Part shown: one piece after another, positions 37,944 through 46,155 of the stretch
Position numbering within the stretch: position 1 is the stretch's first letter
How the letters are laid out: each line of letters opens with the position of its first letter
Assembly: GCF_014652815.1 (NCBI RefSeq)
Contig: NZ_BMZN01000002.1
Location: 104,545 to 168,544 of the forward strand
Direction of reading: 5' to 3'
From: Alcaligenes pakistanensis
GTDB lineage: Bacteria > Pseudomonadota > Gammaproteobacteria > Burkholderiales > Burkholderiaceae_B
DNA: 64,000 nt
Translations under genes and position numbers: made by a program
The notes under the pieces: generated by a model
Databases searched by the model: none
What the model saw: the letters and a program-made list of their open reading frames with translations, nothing else
Told to the model about the DNA's origin: nothing

Positions 37944-39641
37944 ATGCAAGAGGCGGAGTTTTTTACGCTTTCAACAACAACGGCCATATTGTTATTGGTC
38001 GGCTTTTATGGCGCGACATTTCTGATGTCGCTCATGATTGGCCAAAAGAAAGAAAACGTGGACGGATACATGGTGTCCAACAGTGCGGTGGGGTTTGGCC
38101 TGTCTGCGGCCAGTATGATCGCCACCTGGGTATGGGCCGCGTCGTTTTACGCCAGCGCGACCTCGGGTTTCAAATACGGACTGTCCGGTCCCCTGCATTA
38201 CGGACTCTGGGGAGCCTTGATGATTCTGTTCATCTATCCCTTTGGACGACGCTTCCGTAAATTGGCCCCCCAGGCGCATACCCTGGCCGAAGTGCTGCAT
38301 GCGCGGCACGGTTCATCCAGTCAGATGATCATGGCAATTTCCAACGTGGTCGGCAGTGGCATCAGCTTGATGGTGAACTTTACGGCCGCCGGCGCACTGG
38401 TCTCGATTCTTAGCCCCTTGTCCTTCATTCAGGGTGTGCTGATCGCGGGTTTGGGCGTGCTGTCCTATACCTTGTGGTCGGGCTTTCGCGCTTCAGTCAT
38501 GACGGACTTCGCCCAGTTGGTCGCCATGATTCTGTCGGCCGTGGTGATTATTCCGCTGATCTTCTTTAACGCCGGCGGGCCGGAGATGATCCAGGCCAAC
38601 TGGTGGCGTCTGGACGCAGAGCAAGCCAACTTTTATTCCACCAAGGCCATTCTTGAACAGGGTGCACCGTATTTCGTGGCGGTGCTGGCGTATGCCATTG
38701 GTAACCAGACCATTGCCCAGCGCCTGTTTGCCGTGCGCGAAGACTTGATCAAACCCACCTTCCTGACCGCCACGATTGGCTACGGTGCCGTGGTGATTGG
38801 TCTGGGTATGTTGGGCCTGCTGGCTCTGTTCACTGGTCTGGAGCCTGTGGATGGAAACATGAACAACATCATCCCGCAGATGGCCTCGACGTACCTACCT
38901 CCTTTTGGGATCGCTTTGTTCTTCATTCTGGTCGTGGGTTCCTTGTCCTCGACAGCGGACTCTGACTTGTCAGCCTTGTCGGCCATCATGATGACCGACA
39001 TCTATGCGAAGAACATTGCCCGTGGTCGTCCAAAACCAGCTCACATGTTGTGGTGGGGCCGTATCACGATGGTAGTGGCTACGATGGTGGGGGTGATTTT
39101 TGCCAGCCTGCGTCTGGATATTTTGGTGATGCTGGTTTTCGTGGGTGCGTTGTGGGGGGCAATCGTGTTCCCGGTTATTGTCAGTTTTTACTGGGATCGT
39201 GTCACCAACAAGGCCTTTAGCTGGTCGGTGTTGAGTGCTGTCGTGTTGTTCACCATTGTGCGCTTCGAGCTAATCCCGATCGAAGGCGCGGTGGCCTTGT
39301 TCTACGAAATCACCTCCTCGATTGGTGGTGGTGTAGTGGCAGGTTTGATGGCCTTCGCCTTCTTCCGGAGCCGGATTGCCATTGCAATTGGGGTGATTGC
39401 TACCGCCATCATGTTGCCTAGCTTTATCGGCTTCTTGCGTGACTACATTGTTTTGATGGGTTCTTTGACGGCTTATGGCGTCAGCGCGGTAGTTTGCGTG
39501 GCCATCAGTTTGCGCAACCAGGAGCGGTTTGACTTTTCTTTACTGGCTCAGCGTGTTCAGTCTTTTCACTACGACGACACACCTGCGCTGGGTAAGAAGG
39601 GGGCTGAGCCCGCAGGCGAGCCTGTTTCTGCACGCGCCTGA
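37944..39641 (+). CDS. Sodium:solute symporter (SSS) family permease
   Basis: 565 residues, about 14 hydrophobic segments, LeuT-type fold. The N-terminal VDGYMVSNSAVGFGLSAASM and the TWVWAASFYASATSGFKYG region place it near the urea/polyamine (DUR3-like) branch of the SSS family, and SSTADSDLSALSAI carries the sodium-site serines. The substrate is uncertain; urea, purines or polyamines are the first options. GAAAGGGAAAG precedes the ATG. A 40-residue membrane protein gene follows 30 bp downstream and is probably its partner. Confidence 0.85.
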   Translation: MQEAEFFTLSTTTAILLLVGFYGATFLMSLMIGQKKENVDGYMVSNSAVGFGLSAASMIATWVWAASFYASATSGFKYGLSGPLHYGLWGALMILFIYPFGRRFRKLAPQAHTLAEVLHARHGSSSQMIMAISNVVGSGISLMVNFTAAGALVSILSPLSFIQGVLIAGLGVLSYTLWSGFRASVMTDFAQLVAMILSAVVIIPLIFFNAGGPEMIQANWWRLDAEQANFYSTKAILEQGAPYFVAVLAYAIGNQTIAQRLFAVREDLIKPTFLTATIGYGAVVIGLGMLGLLALFTGLEPVDGNMNNIIPQMASTYLPPFGIALFFILVVGSLSSTADSDLSALSAIMMTDIYAKNIARGRPKPAHMLWWGRITMVVATMVGVIFASLRLDILVMLVFVGALWGAIVFPVIVSFYWDRVTNKAFSWSVLSAVVLFTIVRFELIPIEGAVALFYEITSSIGGGVVAGLMAFAFFRSRIAIAIGVIATAIMLPSFIGFLRDYIVLMGSLTAYGVSAVVCVAISLRNQERFDFSLLAQRVQSFHYDDTPALGKKGAEPAGEPVSARA

Positions 39642-39671
39642 TTGGGTGAGAGAACAACTAAGGAGAATCTT

Positions 39672-39794
39672 ATGATGATGACGATCTATTTTTTGGTGTG
39701 GCCTGTTTTGTCGGCTCTTATCTTGCTCTTGCTGATTGTTAATCTGGTCCGAGATTGGAGCAATGCCCGTAAAACGGGCGAGGCCATGATCTAA
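39672..39794 (+). CDS. Small single-span membrane protein (40 residues), likely accessory to the SSS symporter
   Basis: Reads MMMTIYFLVWPVLSALILLL... and ends NARKTGEAMI: one hydrophobic helix followed by a short charged cytoplasmic tail. AAGGAG (39660-39665) is ideally placed before the ATG at 39672. A terminator begins 7 bp after the stop, so it is co-transcribed with the symporter upstream. Small accessory proteins of this shape accompany several SSS transporters; the function here is inferred. Confidence 0.8.
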   Translation: MMMTIYFLVWPVLSALILLLLIVNLVRDWSNARKTGEAMI

Positions 39795-39800
39795 GCAGAC

Positions 39801-39826
39801 AGTCCCGCCTTTTGCAAGGCGGGACT
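39801..39826 (+). terminator. Terminator after the symporter operon
   Basis: AGTCCCGCCTT (39801-39811) with AAGGCGGGACT (39816-39826), followed by T-rich sequence. Confidence 0.85.
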
Positions 39827-39972
39827 TTGTTGTTTACGCTGTTGCAGATGTGGCTTTGTTCTTGGGGTAAGGCCGGCGGTGAACTTACCTCTTGCGCGTT
39901 GCCAGGCAGCTTCGCTGCATAGATCATGGCGCGATAAAAGCCTTACCCAAACTAGGCTGGCTCCTGGCTTGT

Positions 39973-40632
39973 TCAGGTCAGGATGCGTTGTCCCGCATGG
40001 ACCAGCAAGCGTAGAGAAAAGCCCAGTAACAACACTCCAGTCACTCGTTCAAACCAGGTCCCCATACGCAGAAAACGCTGGCGCACACCGGGATTGGTAA
40101 AGATCAGGCTGACCACAATAAACCAGCCCGCATTAACCAGACACATCCAGACGCCATAGAGCATTTGGGTCGTCAACGGTGTGCTGGCGCTGACTATCGT
40201 GGTAAATACGGCCAGAAAGAACAGTGTGGCTTTGGGGTTGGTGGCATTGGTCATAAAGCCTAAGGTCAGCGATTGACGCACACTGACGGCGGCTGGTTTG
40301 CCATTGTCGGATTCGGCCAGACTCACCTCCATGGGCGTACTGGCCTGGCGTAAAAACCCCCAACCTATATAGAGTAGATAGGCACCGCCCAACACTTCGG
40401 CCACGCTCATCAGCCAGGGAGTGGAGTGCAGCAGAGCGCCTACGCCCATCAAGGTGTAGATGACATGCACGGAGATTCCCGCGCCAATACCAATAGCTGT
40501 AGCAATGCCGGCTTGGCGACCTAGCCGCACACTTTGGCGGATGGTGACAGCGAAATCAGGCCCGGGGGCAATAACGGCTAAAAAATGAATCACGGCAAGA
40601 GTAGCGAATTCGGGCCAATAGGTTTGCAGCAC
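39973..40632 (-). CDS. LysE/RhtB family amino-acid exporter
   Basis: 219 residues with six hydrophobic helices and the family opening HFLAVIAPGPDFAVTIRQSV, then RQAGIATAIGIGAGISVHV and SLTLGFMTNATNPKATLFFL. LysE/RhtB proteins export amino acids or their analogues. The start codon lies 1 bp after the stop of the oxygenase gene, so the two are translationally coupled, which suggests that it exports the oxygenase product. Confidence 0.9.
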   Translation of the reverse strand: MLQTYWPEFATLAVIHFLAVIAPGPDFAVTIRQSVRLGRQAGIATAIGIGAGISVHVIYTLMGVGALLHSTPWLMSVAEVLGGAYLLYIGWGFLRQASTPMEVSLAESDNGKPAAVSVRQSLTLGFMTNATNPKATLFFLAVFTTIVSASTPLTTQMLYGVWMCLVNAGWFIVVSLIFTNPGVRQRFLRMGTWFERVTGVLLLGFSLRLLVHAGQRILT

Positions 40633-40633
40633 A

Positions 40634-41404
40634 TTAACTCCAAAAGGTCAGCGGCATGGCCGGGCCGCGATATCCCACAAAGCACGACAGGCTCAAACGC
40701 AAATCGCCCTTTCCAGGGGTGACAGCGTGCATTTTGCGAGAGTTGAAAATAATCAGATCGCCCGGACCGGGACATATCTGTACTTCAGGTGCGCCTAGTA
40801 AATCAGGATGGATGCCGTAGCTGTCGCCACGCATCTGATCAAATTCAGCAGGACTTAGTTCTGTTTTCCAGATCTGCAGTTCACCCCCTTGTTCGGGCAT
40901 TTTCAAATACACATTGGCAGCCAACTGGCCTTGCAGACTGATGGCCTGATAACTACCGGGGGCGTCTTTCGCCAAAATATCGTGATGCGCCAGGAAATGG
41001 ACGTCCGGCTGCACCACGCGCGACAAGCCCACATACATTTTTTTGCCGTACAGCGTCTCCAGTGTGGCCCCGGCGGGCCAGACCTCGTCCAGCGTGCAGC
41101 GCAGCACGTCAATCGGGGACAGGTAAGGCGCGCAGCGGCGGCGCAGCTCGTCAATATTGTCGAACACGCCTTCAAAATAAGACGCCATGCGCTCGGGCTG
41201 GTTTTCAGCTTCGTAAAACGCCATGCCAATACGGCCAATGCTGGGTGCATTCACATAGCGGTCAAAACCTTTATCAATGATTTGTGTCCCCAGCTTTTGT
41301 GAGGTGGGCGCATCAATGAACTGGGAGAGCCGAATTGCCAGGAGGTCGCCATTAAGCAGGGACTGCATATGCTCAGTCCGTAAACGTTCTGTCTCTAAAT
41401 ACAT
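40634..41404 (-). CDS. 2-oxoglutarate/Fe(II)-dependent oxygenase, possible free amino-acid hydroxylase
   Basis: 256 residues. The double-stranded beta-helix iron site is visible: His140 and Asp142 in FLAHHDIL, distal His226 in SRKMHAVTPG, and Arg236 for 2-oxoglutarate in DLRLSLS. Because the Asp of HxD is present, hydroxylation (or desaturation) rather than halogenation is predicted. The general layout (ANVYLKMPEQGGELQIW, C-terminal FVGYRG and WS ending) reminds me of the family that includes the amino-acid halogenase BesD and its hydroxylase relatives; this link is by memory and unverified. The gene is coupled to a LysE exporter and follows an AlaX-type deacylase, so an amino-acid substrate is likely. 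Confidence 0.75.
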   Translation of the reverse strand: MYLETERLRTEHMQSLLNGDLLAIRLSQFIDAPTSQKLGTQIIDKGFDRYVNAPSIGRIGMAFYEAENQPERMASYFEGVFDNIDELRRRCAPYLSPIDVLRCTLDEVWPAGATLETLYGKKMYVGLSRVVQPDVHFLAHHDILAKDAPGSYQAISLQGQLAANVYLKMPEQGGELQIWKTELSPAEFDQMRGDSYGIHPDLLGAPEVQICPGPGDLIIFNSRKMHAVTPGKGDLRLSLSCFVGYRGPAMPLTFWS

Positions 41405-41493
41405 GTCTCACTTCCCTTTGGGGTTTTAAAAGAATTGTTTTTCTTTCCCAGTAATAGCTAAAAACAATAAACAGGCTTAATTTTTATTATTCA

Positions 41494-42129
41494 TTAATCT
41501 AGTATTTCATAATGAACGCTGAGTTCATCCTTTTTGTTTTTGATACGGATTATTTTCAATCCATTTAATTCAGAGGTATTTTCAACATGCGTGCCGCCGC
41601 AAGGATAATGTCCCAGAGTTCCAATGGCGACTTGGCGTTTGTCATCTCGAAAGCTGATGGAAATGGGTTGCGCCAACTGGATCAGTTCTGCGCAGCGATC
41701 AGACAAATCATCCAGAAAAGGGGGTAGGGCATTTTTGGGGTTCAGAAATACAACCCGCGACTCGCCCCGCCAGTGATGGGCCTTGACGGCTTGCCAGCCC
41801 GTGCGTTCGATCAAATGGCCAATCATGTGGCCAGCGGTGTGCAAGCGTGCGTGTTGCAGACGGTGCACACGGTCTACTTGCAGTTCTACCGGGCCTAGGG
41901 GGAGGCGTACATGCAGGTAATGCAGCACATGGCCGTCACGGTTTTGAGCCACATGCAGAACCTCGTGACCATTTAGTGTGCCTTTATCGCAAGGTTGGCC
42001 ACCGCCTTGGGGATGGAATAAGGTTTTATCCAGCCTGACAGCGTAGCGTTCATTTTCCGAGTGATAACACTCCAAGATTTTCGCCACGCAGGTAAGGCTA
42101 TTGCTTGTCAAATATAATTTATCTTGCAT
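41494..42129 (-). CDS. AlaX-type alanyl-tRNA editing protein (trans-acting tRNA deacylase)
   Basis: 211 residues, with an N-terminal barrel (FHPQGGGQPCDKG) and the AlaRS-type editing domain: zinc ligands His97 and His101 in HTAGH, Cys177 and His181 in CGGTH. Free-standing AlaX proteins hydrolyse Ser- or Gly-tRNA(Ala); some relatives act on other mischarged tRNAs. The size matches the AlaX-M class. It is the first gene of the minus-strand cassette with the oxygenase and exporter, 89 bp upstream of the oxygenase, and divergent from a LysR regulator. Confidence 0.88.
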   Translation of the reverse strand: MQDKLYLTSNSLTCVAKILECYHSENERYAVRLDKTLFHPQGGGQPCDKGTLNGHEVLHVAQNRDGHVLHYLHVRLPLGPVELQVDRVHRLQHARLHTAGHMIGHLIERTGWQAVKAHHWRGESRVVFLNPKNALPPFLDDLSDRCAELIQLAQPISISFRDDKRQVAIGTLGHYPCGGTHVENTSELNGLKIIRIKNKKDELSVHYEILD

Positions 42130-42215
42130 TTTATTACCTGTAGGTTGGTTTTAAGGCATTGTAGGCATAGTGGACAGTCCTGATAATTGCAATTCAATGA
42201 AATAATTTATTCCCT

Positions 42216-43157
42216 ATGAGCACAAGTAATCTCACTTCCCTGATGAGCGATATGGTGGTCTTTGTCAAAGTGGTAGAGACCGGCAGCTTTTCCGAGGCCT
42301 CTCGTCAGTTGGGCTATACCCCGTCTGCGGTCAGCCGCTCCATTGCACGCCTGGAGAAAGGGCTGGGGACGCGGGTACTGCAACGCACGACCCGAAAATT
42401 GCGCTTAAGTGACAGCGGTCAGGCGATTTACGAACACGCCCGCGACATGCTGTCTTGCGCGCAGGCGGCCATGGAAATCTCGGGGCAGTTTCAGACTGAA
42501 CCGGAAGGGCAGATCCGCCTGAGCGTGCCCAAGGCCGTGGGGCATTTTCTGATTCATCCCCATATGCCGGATTTTCTGGCCGCCCATCCCAAAGTGAATG
42601 TCTTGATGAATCTGGATGATCGCTACGCAGACCTGATCGACGATCAGCTGGATTTGGCCATCCGTATCACCGATCAGCCGCCGCCTGGATTGATGGGTCG
42701 TCACCTGACCGATATTCGCCATGGTTTGTATGCCAGCCCGGCCTATCTGGCCGAGCACAGCATGCCCGCTCACCCGCAGCAGTTACGTGATCACAGCTGT
42801 ATTTATTTAGGCGAGGCACCCAGCGATTCGCGCTGGCGTTTCAATAAAGGCGGGCGGGTGTTGAATGTGGCGGTGAAGGGGCGTTACGCGGCCAACCATA
42901 CAGGCGTGCGTCTGGATGCGGTGGAGCGTGGCCTGGGAGTCGGCAGCTTGCCCTTTTTTGTGGCTAAAGAGCCGGAGCAAGAAGGGCGGATTGTGCGCGT
43001 TCTGGACGATTGGGAATTCCGCACGCAGTATTGCGGTGCGCTCTGGGCGTTGTATCCGCCCACCCGCCATCTACCTCCTAAGCTGCGCTTGTTTGTGGAG
43101 TTTCTGGCGGGACGTTTAGGGGGAGGCAGAGCGGAGGTCGGGGTGGCTCCGCTTTAG
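42216..43157 (+). CDS. LysR family transcriptional regulator
   Basis: 313 residues. The N-terminal winged helix (FVKVVETGSFSEASRQLGYT, then SAVSRSIARLEKGLG) and the C-terminal ligand-binding fold (GQIRLSVPKAVGHFLI onwards) are typical. It is divergent from the AlaX gene with an 86-bp gap, so control of the oxygenase cassette is the obvious hypothesis. Its 3' end overlaps the convergent CMD-family gene by 4 bp. Confidence 0.92.
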   Translation: MSTSNLTSLMSDMVVFVKVVETGSFSEASRQLGYTPSAVSRSIARLEKGLGTRVLQRTTRKLRLSDSGQAIYEHARDMLSCAQAAMEISGQFQTEPEGQIRLSVPKAVGHFLIHPHMPDFLAAHPKVNVLMNLDDRYADLIDDQLDLAIRITDQPPPGLMGRHLTDIRHGLYASPAYLAEHSMPAHPQQLRDHSCIYLGEAPSDSRWRFNKGGRVLNVAVKGRYAANHTGVRLDAVERGLGVGSLPFFVAKEPEQEGRIVRVLDDWEFRTQYCGALWALYPPTRHLPPKLRLFVEFLAGRLGGGRAEVGVAPL

Positions 43158-43678
43158 CGCGAGTCGTCCGAATGAATGTGCAGCGCCTCTAAAAAGCGCG
43201 ACACCATATTGTAGGTAGCGATGGTGGCGGTCAGTTCTACGGTCAGGCGTTCATCAAAATACTGGCGTATGTCTTGAAACACGGCCTTATCTACTTGTAC
43301 GTCGCGGGTCATGGCATCGGTGTAGGCCAGCACAGCGCACTGGGTAGGCGTGAATTGATCCGAGCCCTCCCAGTCGGGCAGGGCATCCAGTTGAGCCTGG
43401 CTCAGGCCTTCTGCCAGCGCGATAGGGGCATGTTGATCGGCCTCGTAAGGGGCACGATTCAATAAGGCTACGCGCATGATCACTAGTTCACGCAGGTCAC
43501 CCGGCAAGCTGCTGTTGTGACGAATGCCAGTCAGGTGATTCAGCCAGCCTTTGGCAATTGGCGGGCTGTGCAGCAGCATCTGGTACAGGTGCAAGACGCT
43601 GCCGCGCTCAGCAATGATCTGTTCTACCAGTGGGGCGGCTTCGGGGGATTCTAGCTTGGCATAAGGCAGGCGGGCCAT
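43154..43678 (-). CDS. Carboxymuconolactone decarboxylase (CMD/AhpD) family protein
   Basis: 174 residues, all-helical CMD fold: GDLRELVIMRVALLNRAPYE with QHAPIALAEG. The peroxidase CxxC of AhpD is absent, so it is not an alkylhydroperoxidase; members without it act as decarboxylases or have unknown roles. AAGGAG is placed before the ATG. It shares no operon evidence with the aminotransferase gene 104 bp upstream. Confidence 0.85.
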   Translation of the reverse strand: MARLPYAKLESPEAAPLVEQIIAERGSVLHLYQMLLHSPPIAKGWLNHLTGIRHNSSLPGDLRELVIMRVALLNRAPYEADQHAPIALAEGLSQAQLDALPDWEGSDQFTPTQCAVLAYTDAMTRDVQVDKAVFQDIRQYFDERLTVELTATIATYNMVSRFLEALHIHSDDSR

Positions 43679-43782
43679 GGTTCTCCTTTATTCATAGTGG
43701 TGCTTGCGGCTGCTGCACTGGTTTGCGACTCAACGGACAAAACGTTCATCGCGCACAGATGGCAGCCTTTAGCAGGGTCGGT

Positions 43783-45108
43783 TTAACGAGGCAGAATGCT
43801 GTCCAGGGTGTGGGTCAGCCGTTCCACAATCTCGTGAATATCGGACTCGGTGCAGATGAAAGGCGGTGCCAGCAAAATATGATCGCCCTGCACACCGTCA
43901 ATTGTGCCGCCCATCGGGTAGAGCATCAGCCCTTGGGCAAAGGCAAGCTGCTTGATTTTGGCATGGGTTTTCAGCCCAGGGTCCAGAGCTTGCTTGCTGG
44001 CTTTGTTTTGAACCAGTTCAATACCGACGAACAGGCCGCGACCACGTATATCGCCCACATTGGGGTGGTTGTCCAAGGCCTGATGCAGTTCCCGGCGTAA
44101 TTGCTCCCCGCGCTGGCGTACGTTTTCCAGTAGCTGGTCTTGCTCAATCACCTTTTGTACTGCCAAGGCTCCGGCGCAGGCGGTGGCGTGTCCCATATAG
44201 GTATGGCCATGCTGGAAGAAGCCCGAGCCATTCAAGATGGCTTGATAAATCCGGTCACTGGCCAACATGGCTCCAATGGGCTGGTAGCCTGCACCCAAGC
44301 CTTTGGCAATCGCCATGATGTCAGGCACCACGCCATCTTCTTCGCAAGCAAACAGGTAGCCTGTGCGGCCCATGCCGGACATGACTTCGTCCAGAATCAG
44401 CAGGACACCGTGTTTATCGCAGACTTGGCGAATTTTCTTCCAGTAATCACCTACTGGAGCCAAAGCGCCTGCGGTCGCACCGACAACGGTTTCGCCTACA
44501 AAAGCCGCCACGTTTTGGGGCCCTAGGCTTTGAATCATGTCATCCAGCTCCTGGGCCAGACGGTCAGCGTATTGCTCGGCACTTTCATCGCTCTGCTGAT
44601 CGCGGTAGGGATAGCAGGGCGAGACATGCTGGGCCTGTGCCAACAAGGGCAGAAAAGGTTTGCGACGCCATTCATTGCCGCCGATAGCGAGGGCACCCAG
44701 CGTATTGCCGTGATAGCTCTGACGACGTGCGATGAAGATATGACGTTCTGGCTGGCCGATCTCTACAAAATATTGTCGAGCCAGTTTCAGGCTGGCTTCC
44801 ACGGCCTCAGAACCACCGGACAGAAAATACACATGGTCCAGATCACCCGGCGAGCGACGGGTTAAGAAATCTGCCAGATCTTCAGCAGCCTGACTGCTGA
44901 AAAAGGACGTGTGGGCGTAGGCAATCTGGTCCAGTTGCTGCTTGATGGCAGTAATAACAGCGGGGTGGCTATGACCCAGACAAGACACTGCCGCGCCACC
45001 ACTGGCGTCTATATACGATTTTCCATTGCTGTCCACAATGTGGATGCCATCGCCTTTGACGGCGTAAGGCAGTGTTTGTTTGGGGTTGCGGTGAAACACG
45101 TGTGTCAT
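43783..45108 (-). CDS. Class III PLP-dependent aminotransferase
   Basis: 441 residues, aspartate aminotransferase fold type I, subgroup III. It shows SGGSEAVEASLKLARQY, YHGNTLGALAIGGN, ILDEVMSGMGRTG and the PLP lysine in AIAKGLGAGYQPIGA. These enzymes usually move an omega-amino group from beta-alanine, diamines, 4-aminobutyrate or aromatic amines to pyruvate or 2-oxoglutarate. It is divergent from an RpiR regulator and a C45 hydrolase, with inverted repeats in the shared region, which suggests that the hydrolase frees an amine that this enzyme then deaminates. Confidence 0.9.
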   Translation of the reverse strand: MTHVFHRNPKQTLPYAVKGDGIHIVDSNGKSYIDASGGAAVSCLGHSHPAVITAIKQQLDQIAYAHTSFFSSQAAEDLADFLTRRSPGDLDHVYFLSGGSEAVEASLKLARQYFVEIGQPERHIFIARRQSYHGNTLGALAIGGNEWRRKPFLPLLAQAQHVSPCYPYRDQQSDESAEQYADRLAQELDDMIQSLGPQNVAAFVGETVVGATAGALAPVGDYWKKIRQVCDKHGVLLILDEVMSGMGRTGYLFACEEDGVVPDIMAIAKGLGAGYQPIGAMLASDRIYQAILNGSGFFQHGHTYMGHATACAGALAVQKVIEQDQLLENVRQRGEQLRRELHQALDNHPNVGDIRGRGLFVGIELVQNKASKQALDPGLKTHAKIKQLAFAQGLMLYPMGGTIDGVQGDHILLAPPFICTESDIHEIVERLTHTLDSILPR

Positions 45109-45141
45109 GGCGCAGATCCAGAAAGTAGTCCCGAGGTGTTC

Positions 45142-45177
45142 TCAACGTATGTTGAATATATAATAATGCTTTCAACA
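45142..45177. promoter_or_regulatory. Inverted repeats, candidate RpiR operator
   Basis: TGTTGAA (45150-45156) faces TTCAACA (45171-45177) 14 bp away, and TCAAC-GTAT-GTTGA (45142-45155) forms an overlapping second dyad, so three GTTGA half-sites lie between the divergent aminotransferase and regulator genes. Confidence 0.55.
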
Positions 45178-45289
45178 AATAAATCATATCAACGGTGCTG
45201 AGGTGGGTGGATAAAGGCCTCACTGTTGCGTCCTGACTGCATTTGCGCCCGATATATACTGAGTGTCCCTTTTTAAAGCGTGTTGGCCC

Positions 45290-46150
45290 ATGAATTCCTT
45301 GAGCACCCTGACTGAGCGTATCCAGGCCGCATTTGCCGCCATGTCGCCCCAGTTTCAGCAAAGCGCGCGCTATGTGCTGGACCATGCTGATCAGGTGCCG
45401 CTGATGTCCATGCGTCAGTTGGCCGCACAAGCCCAAGTACAACCTGCGACCTTGCTGCGCTTTGCGCAGTCCCTGGGCTTCGGTGGTTGGGCTGAGTTCA
45501 AGGCCGTATTTACGCAGGCCCTGCATGGGCAAGGAGCCCGGCGTTACGCTGATCAGGCTCGGGCTGTGGTGCGTAATCGCTGCAAAGAGGACCGGCTGGA
45601 GCAGGTGCTGACCGCACAAATGGATAATCTGACGCTGCTGCGAGAAGTGAACGAAGCGCGTTTACCGCCAGCAGTCGAGCTGCTTAACAAAGCCAAGCGG
45701 GTTTTTGTTGCTGGGTTTCGAGCTTCTTTTGCGCCGGCTTTTGCCTTCCATTATCAGTACCGTTTGTTTCGGCCTTCTATTGTGTTGCTGCGGGGCGAAG
45801 CAGGCACCCTGGACATGGATTTACGGGCTTTGCAAAAGGGCGATGTGTTGGTCTTGTTTGGTTTTGCCCCTTATTCCCACGAGGCCGTGCTGGCACATCG
45901 TGCCGCCCGACAGGCTAATGCACAAATTCTGTCGATTTGCGACAGCTTGCTTGCCCCTATTGCGCAGCAGGCGGATGCCACATTATTGTTTGGAACCGAC
46001 AGCCCGTCTTTTTTTCCTTCTCTGGTTGCTGCCCAAGCGCTGGTGGAGGTCTTGCTGGAGCAGGTTCTGGCCAAAGCAGGCAGTCGTGCTGTAAGCGGTA
46101 TTGAGTCGCTTGAAAATCAATTGCACCAATCGGGTGCCTACTGGAAATAG
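45290..46150 (+). CDS. MurR/RpiR family transcriptional regulator
   Basis: 286 residues: the N-terminal HTH_6 domain (SMRQLAAQAQVQPATLLRFA, then SLGFGGWAEFKAVF) and a C-terminal SIS domain (AKRVFVAGFRASFAPAF, QKGDVLVLFGF). SIS domains often bind phosphosugars, but relatives also control amino-acid and amine catabolism. The start at 45290 (MNSLSTLTER) drops 9 residues. The C45 hydrolase gene follows by 5 bp, so both are one transcript; the aminotransferase is divergent. Confidence 0.9.
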   Translation: MNSLSTLTERIQAAFAAMSPQFQQSARYVLDHADQVPLMSMRQLAAQAQVQPATLLRFAQSLGFGGWAEFKAVFTQALHGQGARRYADQARAVVRNRCKEDRLEQVLTAQMDNLTLLREVNEARLPPAVELLNKAKRVFVAGFRASFAPAFAFHYQYRLFRPSIVLLRGEAGTLDMDLRALQKGDVLVLFGFAPYSHEAVLAHRAARQANAQILSICDSLLAPIAQQADATLLFGTDSPSFFPSLVAAQALVEVLLEQVLAKAGSRAVSGIESLENQLHQSGAYWK

Positions 46151-46155
46151 ACGCG

